Virus record (IMG/VR): IMGVR_UViG_3300025873_000008
Location: 1 to 40,088 of that record
Origin: a virus
Direction: 5' to 3' (one strand)
DNA length: 40,088 nucleotides
Numbering within the stretch: position 1 is the stretch's first letter; every line of letters starts with the position of its first letter. A model generated the notes under the pieces. It searched no databases. It was not told where the DNA came from and saw only the letters and a list, made by a program, of their open reading frames with translations. This document shows, piece after piece, positions 23,624 to 31,900 of this stretch. The position numbers and the translations under genes are program-made.

Positions 23624-24886
23624 ATGTTAATACAAATAACCATAACCATTCCACCTGGAGGCGCTGCTGGACCTTTTGACTTATATTCAGATGCGGACGG
23701 ATTCACAACTCCATTTGAAACACAAGTCCCAGCTGTAGATTTAGTAGCTGGATATACAGTTACACTTCCTATGGGAGCAACGATTATACGAGTTTGCTCT
23801 GTTGGTACATGTGAAAATTGTATTGACTTACCAACTAATTGTCCAACTACTACAACAACAACTGTTGCACCTACCACCACAACAACAACAACGGTAGCTA
23901 CAACAACCACAAGTACAACAGTAGCTCCGACAACTACCACAACAACAACTGCAGCTACTACTACAACAACTACTACTGTGGCACCAACAACAACAACCAC
24001 TACCACAGCAGCTACTACAACTACAACAACCACTGCACCAACAACAACCACAACTACTACAGGAACTCCTGAGAAGTTAGGTTGGGAACTTACAACTACT
24101 ACACCTTCTGAAATATTTCAGGTAGGCATGCAAATACTTGTAAACGATGTTGTTCAAGTTCAGGAAAGTATTGATGCATCTAATTACCCATTATCAGGAG
24201 AGATTCTAGTTGGTACAGGAGCAGTAGTAAAAGTAATAGTTACAAATCAAAAGACTGGAATACATACTTTCCAAAACAGAGCAACGTTACAAGGTCTTGG
24301 GTCACCAGCTGTAATATTAAGTGATACTCAATCTGCAACTAATTCACTTGTTTCAGATGTATCGTTTACTAAAGGTGGACTTACAGAAGATCTTGAGGTT
24401 ATTGGTAATATTATAGTAAACACAACAACTACTAGTACCACATCATCAACAACAACTACTACTACAACAGCAGCACCAACAACCACTACTACTACGAGTA
24501 GTGCTGTAGGAGCTTGTGATTTAGGTACTATAACAGCAACTGCACCTTCTCAAACAACAACGACTAGTTCAACAGCAGCTACAACTACCACCACTACTAC
24601 AGTGGGTGGGTTGACACAAGGATTGTTGAGTCCATTCGGACAAACAAGTTCTACTTCTGCATGTGCTCAAAACCTAACACTAGATATTTGGGTGTCCAAC
24701 GTTAATGCAAGTAATGCACCAACTAGTAGCTCTATCTTTTATCAGAATGCACAAGGAACTAGTATTTTCCAAGGTAATACTTCACAACCTTGGCATGCTT
24801 TTGAAGTATCAGGTAGTTCACGATTTGCAATGGAAATATCTACAAGTGGTCAAGTTGATTCATCTGTTGATATATGTACAATTTAA
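23624..24886 (+). CDS. FDLYSD module plus mucin-like poly-Thr and beta domains
   Basis: 420-aa protein: module (residues 1-72, GPFDLYSDADGFTTPFE); mucin-like Thr region (about 74-146); beta domain 1 (about 148-265, KLGWELTTTTPSEIFQVG...); Thr/Ser linkers around 266-330 broken by a short CDLGTITA motif; C-terminal beta domain (about 330-420). The last part contains Ser/Thr/Asn-rich strands and two Cys. The plan is stalk plus globular head, as in surface adhesins. The poly-Thr DNA uses mixed ACA, ACT and ACC codons, so selection acts on the protein rather than on a DNA repeat. Confidence 0.7.
   Translation: MLIQITITIPPGGAAGPFDLYSDADGFTTPFETQVPAVDLVAGYTVTLPMGATIIRVCSVGTCENCIDLPTNCPTTTTTTVAPTTTTTTTVATTTTSTTVAPTTTTTTTAATTTTTTTVAPTTTTTTTAATTTTTTTAPTTTTTTTGTPEKLGWELTTTTPSEIFQVGMQILVNDVVQVQESIDASNYPLSGEILVGTGAVVKVIVTNQKTGIHTFQNRATLQGLGSPAVILSDTQSATNSLVSDVSFTKGGLTEDLEVIGNIIVNTTTTSTTSSTTTTTTTAAPTTTTTTSSAVGACDLGTITATAPSQTTTTSSTAATTTTTTTVGGLTQGLLSPFGQTSSTSACAQNLTLDIWVSNVNASNAPTSSSIFYQNAQGTSIFQGNTSQPWHAFEVSGSSRFAMEISTSGQVDSSVDICTI
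23846..24061 (+). repeat. Mucin-like poly-threonine repeat
   Basis: 72 codons, about four fifths Thr, arranged as runs of six or seven Thr separated by VAP, VA or AA, giving a period of about 16-17 residues. The plus strand is almost free of G. On the minus strand this creates misleading Val-rich frames. Confidence 0.9.
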
Positions 24887-24912
24887 TTTATAAATCTTAA
24901 AAACAATATAAT

Positions 24913-25149
24913 ATGGCTTTTACCGTAAATGTAAAAATAACAGCACCATACGGAGCTAATTCAGGACCTGTCGATATATATGAAAATAGTGATCTTTTCA
25001 CCACTCCTGTGGCAACTGGTGTTTCAATGTCATCTCTTATAGCACCAGCTGGTGTTGATGTAGGAGTAAATCAAAATACAACAATTCTAAAAGTTCAAAA
25101 CACTGGAACGTGTACAAACTCTGAGAATGTTGCAATCATATTTTCATAA
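24913..25149 (+). CDS. FDLYSD-type module protein, diverged, stand-alone
   Basis: 78-aa protein aligned with the other modules: strand FTVNVKITAPYGANSG, then GPVDIYENSDLFTTPVATGVS, then a longer loop, ILKVQNTGTC, and a last strand VAIIF. It lacks the LL.GY part, replaced by a Gly/Val-rich loop. It lies between two related genes, suggesting tandem duplication. Confidence 0.7.
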   Translation: MAFTVNVKITAPYGANSGPVDIYENSDLFTTPVATGVSMSSLIAPAGVDVGVNQNTTILKVQNTGTCTNSENVAIIFS

Positions 25150-25155
25150 TACAAT

Positions 25156-25383
25156 ATGACAGCTTTAATAAAAATAGACACAATAGGTGAAGATCTTCAC
25201 TTGTTTAATCTCTACTCAGACATAAATAACTTTACAGCTCCATTTGCAACAAATGTAACTAGAGATGAGTTGTTAGGTAAGGATAAAATAGATGGTTATC
25301 CAACTGATCAGATACCTGATTTAGCAACAGTTATTAGAGTTATGGCAATTGATGAAGGGATATTCCTAGATATTAATGTATAA
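25156..25383 (+). CDS. FDLYSD-type module protein, stand-alone
   Basis: 75-aa protein with FNLYSDINNFTAPFATNVTRDELLG and VIRVMAIDEG, a further module copy without the terminal Cys. It is the last gene of the accessory cassette and is followed at once by a double hairpin terminator. Four module genes stand in a row from 23369 to 25383. Confidence 0.75.
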   Translation: MTALIKIDTIGEDLHLFNLYSDINNFTAPFATNVTRDELLGKDKIDGYPTDQIPDLATVIRVMAIDEGIFLDINV

Positions 25384-25384
25384 A

Positions 25385-25448
25385 AAGTCTTGTTTTGTTG
25401 GTTTTACAAGGCTTCTCCTAGGGTTATTAGTAGCCCTAGGAGTTTTTA
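25385..25448 (+). terminator. Double hairpin intrinsic terminator
   Basis: First hairpin AAGTCTTG (25385-25392) / CAAGGCTT (25407-25414), then CTCCTAGGG (25415-25423) / CCCTAGGAG (25434-25442) with TTTTT following. The second is a classic terminator. It ends the accessory cassette. Confidence 0.9.
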
Positions 25449-25495
25449 TTTATAACTAAATTGATTATAAATAATAACCTGGTTTAGTAAATTTA

Positions 25496-25528
25496 TTTGT
25501 AATATCCAAAATAAATTTTATATCTTTA
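25496..25528 (+). promoter_or_regulatory. Bacteroidota-type promoter for the neck/tail operon
   Basis: TTTG (25496-25499), a 21-bp spacer and TATCTTTA (25521-25528), one mismatch from TAnnTTTG. It lies 28 bp before the ATG at 25557, directly after the terminator, which makes a new transcription unit likely. Confidence 0.6.
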
Positions 25529-25556
25529 CAATATTTTTTAACTAAAGCACAATTAA

Positions 25557-26795
25557 ATGTCGTACAATGAGAAACTACTCAGACAGCTAGAGGGACTACT
25601 GGGCTGGAAGAAAAGTAAAAAGTTTTATGCTGAAAAGCTGAACATAACAGAAGATGAAGTAGATGAATTAATTAAGGAGATCAGAAGTAGAGAGAAAGAT
25701 GAAGGAGAGGTATTCTTAAAAACATCAAACGATTCAACAACCTTTGAATCACTAAAGAAGGTTAACAATGAGAAGGGAACTATAGAGAGTACAATCACTC
25801 TTGATTATGAACCCAAAGACCACCTAGAGCTAGCAAAGCTTCACAAAATAGACCTAGACAAATACATAATTACAAACTACTGGTCTAAAGTACTTCCAAG
25901 CGGAAAGTTTACTTCCTCAGTATTTTCAAAGAGGAAGACACCAAAAGATTACACAGCTGAGGATTTCAGCAAGTTTTTAGAGAACTATAAATCAAACTAC
26001 ATTCCAATCCCCTCACCACAGAAAAGTGGTAAAGATTTTGCAGATGTTGAGTTATCTCTATCTGATTATCACTTAGCAAAGCGATATGTTGATGGTGATA
26101 ACAACCCTGCAGTGAGAGTAAGAAGATTTTTCGAAGTGGCTCAAAAGTTGATGCATAAAGTAAAATCTGTTTATGATATAGATAAGGTGGTATTTCCAAT
26201 ATCTAATGACTTTTTTCATACAGATAACTACCAAAATTCAACAACAAACGGAACACCACAAGATACCATATTAGATTATTCTTCTGAGTATGAACTAGGT
26301 TTTGCAATACTTGTAGATACTATCAAGATGTTAAAAGCAAACTCTAATCATGTAGAAGTTATATTAGTCCAGGGTAATCATGATAGAACAAAGTCTTTCT
26401 ACCTAGCACACGCATTAGATATATACTTTACAGATGAAAAGAATGTAAGTTTTATAAGAGATGAAGGATTAATAAAAGCAACTGTAGTTGGTGAAACATT
26501 TATAGGTTACCATCATGGGAACTGTAAGATAGATCAACTACCACTATTATTTGCCACTCATCCAAAATATGCATCCATGTTTGGTGATGCTAAATACAGA
26601 GAAGTCCATACAGGTGATAAACATCACTACATGGCTAAAGAAATAAAAGGGGTTAGAATACAACAAATGCCTAGTTTGTCTGGTACAGATAGATGGCATA
26701 AAGATAACAACTTTGTACATAGTGTACGAGCTGCTCTTGCTTTAGTCTATGATAATGAGCATGGTAAGGTGGCTGAATTTGAAGAAAGAATATAA
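25557..26795 (+). CDS. Calcineurin-like metallophosphoesterase
   Basis: 412-aa protein. Residues about 12-45 form a small helix-turn-helix-like part (WKKSKKFYAEKLNITEDEVDELIKEI). The catalytic part at about 160-400 has the metallophosphoesterase motif set: SDYH (DxH), NDFFHTD (second acidic site), GNHD (273-276), GYHHGN, and HTGDKHH in place of GHxH. Members include SbcD-type nucleases and diverse phosphatases. Related genes sit near tail or neck genes in crAss-like phages. The target could be DNA or a nucleotide; the N-terminal HTH part favours nucleic acid. It begins the neck/tail transcription unit, three bases before the next gene. Confidence 0.8.
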   Translation: MSYNEKLLRQLEGLLGWKKSKKFYAEKLNITEDEVDELIKEIRSREKDEGEVFLKTSNDSTTFESLKKVNNEKGTIESTITLDYEPKDHLELAKLHKIDLDKYIITNYWSKVLPSGKFTSSVFSKRKTPKDYTAEDFSKFLENYKSNYIPIPSPQKSGKDFADVELSLSDYHLAKRYVDGDNNPAVRVRRFFEVAQKLMHKVKSVYDIDKVVFPISNDFFHTDNYQNSTTNGTPQDTILDYSSEYELGFAILVDTIKMLKANSNHVEVILVQGNHDRTKSFYLAHALDIYFTDEKNVSFIRDEGLIKATVVGETFIGYHHGNCKIDQLPLLFATHPKYASMFGDAKYREVHTGDKHHYMAKEIKGVRIQQMPSLSGTDRWHKDNNFVHSVRAALALVYDNEHGKVAEFEERI

Positions 26796-26797
26796 TT

Positions 26798-27523
26798 ATG
26801 GCAACATTAAGAAAATTGGTTTCAGATGTGCGATCTACGCATAAGATTTTATCAACTGATGCACTTATTACAGACAGAGCAATTGCTTCTGAAATAAGAA
26901 ATAATGCCTTGACGTTAATCAAAAGAGAAACCAATGTAAGGAAGTTATGGGCTAGCGATACCCTGTTTACTACCATTCCTTGTTTAGAGATGGTAGAAGT
27001 TCCTATTTCAGAATGTTGTGAATATGCTGACCCTTGTACTGTAGCAAGAACTAAATTTAAACTACCTAGAATATCAGAAGGTAACTATCAATATGTAATT
27101 CAAGGTGTTTACTCCATAAACGCTATGGGAGGGAAAGGTACTAAACTAAAAGAAATAACAATAAACAGATATCTAAATATACTGAAACTTAGAATAATTA
27201 AAAAGGACAGTTATTTTTGGATATCTAATGGTTACTTATATGTGAGTAACCCATTATTAAAATCAATAAGGTTGGCAGCATTATTTGAAGAAGATGTGCC
27301 TAATGAAATAATGTATCCAGATTGTGATTGTGGCACAAATTATTCTGTAGAGGATCTATGTAAGAACCCACTGGATAAAGAATATGCACTTCCTGGATAC
27401 TTAGAGCAACAAGTCCTTGCAATGACTTCTACAAAACTTTTATCTACATATTTTCAAATTAAGACAGATATGAGTAACGAAGGAATAGATGGACAAGCAC
27501 CAAACGCCCAGCCTACAAATTAA
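26798..27523 (+). CDS. Putative neck/tail tube protein (P22 gp4-like region)
   Basis: 241-aa protein. The N-terminal 60 residues are helical (LRKLVSDVRSTHKILSTDALITDRAIASEI), followed by a beta-rich domain with Cys motifs (CCEYADPC; DCDCG). In crAss-like phages a gene of this size and position encodes a neck ring or tail-tube-type protein joining portal and tail. The C-terminal helix (YLEQQVLAMTSTKLLSTY) may interact with the portal or the next ring. A family name is not certain. Confidence 0.55.
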   Translation: MATLRKLVSDVRSTHKILSTDALITDRAIASEIRNNALTLIKRETNVRKLWASDTLFTTIPCLEMVEVPISECCEYADPCTVARTKFKLPRISEGNYQYVIQGVYSINAMGGKGTKLKEITINRYLNILKLRIIKKDSYFWISNGYLYVSNPLLKSIRLAALFEEDVPNEIMYPDCDCGTNYSVEDLCKNPLDKEYALPGYLEQQVLAMTSTKLLSTYFQIKTDMSNEGIDGQAPNAQPTN

Positions 27524-27529
27524 TAACAA

Positions 27530-28009
27530 ATGGCTAGAGTCTCTGTTGATTGGAGAAGTGCAAGTAAAGATAACTACAATGATTTCTGTAAGAAACACCC
27601 TTTGGTGAATCTGTCTTTTGATGAGTGGAGAAATATATTGTATCAGTATAATGATGCATTTAAACACTATATATTAGAAACAGGAAAGAAAGAAAAGTTA
27701 GTAGGTAGCCTTGGACAATTTTCTATAAACAAAAAGAAAAGAAGAAGAGTGAAAGGTGTAGATGGTAAAGAGTTTGTCAACTTACCTATTGACTGGCAGA
27801 AAACTAAAGAGAAAGGAAAAGTTATATATAACTTTAACTATCACACAGAAGGATACTTCTTTGGGTGGATGTGGTTTAAAGAGAGCGCTAGATTTAGAAA
27901 CTCTGAATTATGGTACTTTAAACCCTCAAGAATTACCTCAAGATTATTATCACACTATATAAAAACTGACGATAAATACCAACACATGTATCATGAATGG
28001 AAAAAATAA
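27530..28009 (+). CDS. Conserved basic protein of tail operon
   Basis: 159-aa protein with a very basic patch INKKKRRRVK (about residues 66-75) and conserved aromatic strands (IDWQKT, NYHTEGYFFGWMWF). I recognise it as a protein that recurs in crAss-like tail operons, but no function is known to me. The basic patch suggests interaction with DNA or with an acidic partner in the neck. It starts six bases after the previous stop and ends three bases before the next start. Confidence 0.6.
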   Translation: MARVSVDWRSASKDNYNDFCKKHPLVNLSFDEWRNILYQYNDAFKHYILETGKKEKLVGSLGQFSINKKKRRRVKGVDGKEFVNLPIDWQKTKEKGKVIYNFNYHTEGYFFGWMWFKESARFRNSELWYFKPSRITSRLLSHYIKTDDKYQHMYHEWKK

Positions 28010-28012
28010 ATT

Positions 28013-28987
28013 ATGTCGTACTACTATAAATACAATTTTATTTCCCCAGAGCCTATATACGCTACTGTAAAAGAAGAACTCAAAAGTTACTTTGATACAG
28101 GTGCTGTAGATGATTTGCTCTTCCCTACCTATCTAGACAAGTGTCTAAGAAAGCTAGGCAGAACTACTTATGTAATAAGTGAACAAGTGTTGTTTATTGA
28201 AGATTTTCAAGCAAGATTACCAGATAACTTTCATGCTGTTAGAGAAGCTTGGATGTGTGCTGAGATACCAGGAAATCCTTATCCTTCAGCTACATCATTC
28301 TACTCACAAGCAGCTAATGCAACAACTATACAAATATCTCCATTAACTATAGGAGGAACTCCTTGTAATAATCCTAGCTGTCAACATCCAAGTTGTGATG
28401 GTACATGTATGCCTGAATTAGTTCAAGCAGTGTATAAAACAAACAACGAGATAGCTAGATCATATAGACATAGTTATTTACTAAGACCAGGTAACATTTC
28501 TACAAGAAAACAATGTGATGTAAGTTACAGAAATGACTGGAACAACTTTGCACCACCTGTAAGAGAGTTTACTCCTGGATCTGCAACCTATGATTCATTT
28601 GATATTAGAGATAATAAGTTTGTAACTAATTTTAGAAATGGCGTAGTTCACTTAATGTTTTATGCTACAGAATATGATACAACAGGAAATCAATTGGTTC
28701 CTGATAACTATCGTATAGCAGAGTATGTTGAATCGTTTCTTAAGTTCAAAGTTTTTGAAACATTAACTAATCAAACAAATGATGAAACTTTCAATCAACT
28801 TCAACAAAAGCTGGCTTATTATAAGCAAGAATATAATGAGAAGTATATAGAAGCAGAGATTGAAATTAAAAAACAAACTCCTTGGGAGAAACAAAGGAGG
28901 ATAAAAAAAGACTTGAACAGGTTCAACAAGTATGAACTTCCAACTCGTACAAATAGATACGGTACAAGAAGAAGACGCAATAATTAA
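28013..28987 (+). CDS. Putative head-tail adaptor/ring protein (crAss-like)
   Basis: 324-aa protein with the signatures YYYKYNFISPEPIYATVKEELKS (residues 3-25, I shorten it in mind to SPEPIY), LFPTYLDKCLRKLG, LPDNFHAVREAW and LLRPGNISTRK, known to me from crAss-like neck genes. A Cys-rich insertion at about residues 120-142 (CNNPSCQHPSCDGTC) could bind zinc. The C-terminal third is a Lys/Arg/Gln coiled-coil-type tail ending RRRRNN. It probably joins the tail barrel to the portal. Confidence 0.65.
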   Translation: MSYYYKYNFISPEPIYATVKEELKSYFDTGAVDDLLFPTYLDKCLRKLGRTTYVISEQVLFIEDFQARLPDNFHAVREAWMCAEIPGNPYPSATSFYSQAANATTIQISPLTIGGTPCNNPSCQHPSCDGTCMPELVQAVYKTNNEIARSYRHSYLLRPGNISTRKQCDVSYRNDWNNFAPPVREFTPGSATYDSFDIRDNKFVTNFRNGVVHLMFYATEYDTTGNQLVPDNYRIAEYVESFLKFKVFETLTNQTNDETFNQLQQKLAYYKQEYNEKYIEAEIEIKKQTPWEKQRRIKKDLNRFNKYELPTRTNRYGTRRRRNN

Positions 28988-28992
28988 GAATT

Positions 28993-31900
28993 ATGGCTAA
29001 ACAGCAATCAAAAAAAGATTCTGACAAAACAAAGAAGCAGGGTAACATTAGATTAAATGCAGGTGTTGCTAGGACAGGATTAAACCTAGACAGCTCTATT
29101 AATCAAGTTGGTCCTGGAAGGCTTACGTATGCTTTAAATGCTGCTGTAGAAAACTTTGACTCTAGTTCTGTAAACTATCAGAATGAGCCAGGTAATGAGT
29201 TGTGCTTAGATTTTCCTGCAGGATATAAGCTCATTGGTTCTCATTTTATTCCTGAGAAACGTAAGAATATATTCTTTTTAGCCAACCCAAGTACAGGAGG
29301 TAGCGAGATTGGATTTATGGACAATAATGATTGTCAATATCAAACACTTGTAAATGCTCCTTGTCTTAACTTTGATGTAAATCATCCAATCCCTAAAGTT
29401 GTACATAGAATAACAAACTGTACAACAGAACTCTACTGGACAGATGGAGTTAATCCTAGAAGATATTTAGACATAGAAAATATCCCTTATGTAATTAATC
29501 TAACATCAGAGGGAAGTATTTGTAATTCTACAGAAACTGATCAGCTCGATTGTAATCAGCTTAAAATTCAACCTAACTTTGAAATACCTCAATTAATGAT
29601 CACTCAGATCAGAACTATAGGTAATTTAAAAGCAGGTACATACCAGTTTGCAATTCAATACTCAGACGCAAGTGGTAACGAACTTACTTCATTCTATTCT
29701 GTAACTAACCCTTTACCTATTGCTGATGAGTTTACAACAACAGTAAACTTTGATTATCCAGTGGGAAAATCTATTGTTGTAGGTATATCTAATTTAGATT
29801 TATCAGGACAGTTTGAATATTACAACTTAGCCGTAATAAAAACTATAAATAACATAACTTCAGTTGAAATTGTTGGTACATATAGTATTGAAGATTCTAC
29901 AAGAGAAGTAACTTATACAGGAGGAGATCAGTCACCTATACAACTTTCCATATCAGATATATTTGAAAAGTTTCCATATTATGATATTGCACAAGATGTT
30001 ACAGCTGTACAAGATGTTCTTGTTTGGGACAATCTTACATCTATTGATAGGATTAACTATCAGTCAATCGCAAATCAAATAACACTTGGTTGGGAGACAT
30101 ACAGAATACCAGCAGATGAAAATTATGCAGATGAATTAAATGCTGTAAATCTTCGTGGATACATGCGTGATGAAGTGTATGCATTTGAAATTGTATTTTT
30201 ATTGAAGAATGGTAAACAGACAGATGGTTTCCACATTCCAGGAAGAGAAAGGGGTGCTAACGAAGCTTATCCTGATGTAGCTGATTCAGGAATTAATCAA
30301 AATAACGATTTTATTGGAGACCCTGACTACTATGCTGGTGATGTAGGATTTAAACCTTGGTGGAAAATATATAATACAGCTTCTGTAACAGGACCTTCTG
30401 TTGGTCAATCTAATGATGCAAACTATAAAGGACCATGGGAATACGGTGAGTTTGCATACTGGGAATCAACAGAAACATATCCTTGTGAACCAGATGTGTG
30501 GGGAGATTTATCTGAACAACCTATTAGACATCACAAGTTTCCAGATGTAGCAGTAAGTCCTATTATAGAAAACGGACCAATAGTGTATGACAATGATAAA
30601 ATTGTACCTACAATGCAGAACGATGCTGTGTTTCCTATTGGTGTACGATTAGATAATTCGCAGGTGCATACATTGATACAAAATTCTGGATTAACACAAG
30701 ATCAGAAAGATGATATTGTTGCCTACAAGATTGTAAGAGCTGACAGAGGAACAAACAAATCTATAGTAGCAAAAGGTATACTTAGAAATGTAAACAAGTA
30801 TACTAGAGATGAAGAAGACTACTACTACCCTAACTATCCATATAATGACCTATCTTCAGACCCATATGTGTTAGCAAACAATAATGCATGGAGTGCTGAC
30901 TCTGAAGCATACTTGGTGTATTTACCAGAAGCTGAACCAGATACAAGTACTTTTCTTGCAATAATACAAGGACTTGAAGTAACAGTAAATGAAAATCAGG
31001 GTGTATTTGAGTATACTAGTGCACTTAATGGTAAAGTGACACAAGCAGTTATAGACTTAGATGAAGTTGTTGAAATCTGTTCATTAACAAGACCTGTTCC
31101 ACTTTTAGGTAAGATGGTAATTGGTCCTGGTAATTATGATGTATGGAGAGTATTTACTGATAATACGCTTACTTCATGTGGACACAGAATACGTTGGTTT
31201 GATCCATTCACTGATTGGAATGATACACCTTACGTTAATGGGGTATTTAGAACACAATATATGTTTGATAATGGAGCGTTAGGTACTTCAAAGAAATATA
31301 CAGTTATTACTGAAGTGGGAGCACCAGAACCAGACGTAACATATTGTGGTAGAGTTTGGGCTGGACCTCTTGGTTGGCTAGATTGTTGTAGACCTAGACA
31401 GACATTAATGCCAGAGGAAGTGTTTGATCCTGGAGAAGTTGAAAATCCTCCAGGGGTTAAAAAAGGTTCTGATTATGAAGGAGATAGTACAAGTAATAAT
31501 GGGTGGTATGGAAGAAGAACAAAAAGTAGAAGATCGTCTTTAGGCTGTAAAGATGAAAAACCTCAACCTTCAATTGAAGAACAAGAAGATGGAGAGATTA
31601 CATACAGACAAGTATTTAATTCACCAGAAACATCTTTTGGTCAACCATTCTTAGGAAGTGTATTAAAGCTTGAGAGTGTAATGTTCGGTGGTGGAAAAGC
31701 TCACTGGGTACAAGTTAAAGATAATGCTAACTATAAACTTCTTTCTAAAGAAGCTCAGCAAGATGCATTAGATAGTTCAAAAAAGATGGCTGATTTATCA
31801 AATCCACAAAGTCTTGGTGTAATGTTTACAGCATATCAAGCATATCTAACTATCTACATAAATGGTATTACAAGAAAGAACTATGCAATGTCGTTTAATT

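Noticed and set aside
23617-24051. Minus-strand Val-rich frame opposite the poly-Thr tract
   Set aside because: It is the complement of ACN codons; the Val run is a shadow of the threonine repeat, with no gene-like sequence.
23846-24061. CRISPR-like repeat array
   Set aside because: Repeat units vary in length and sequence, lack spacers and lie within a coding frame.
23839-24072. Second plus-strand frame (Asn/Tyr/His-rich) over the poly-Thr tract
   Set aside because: Low-complexity shadow in another frame of the 23624-24886 gene.
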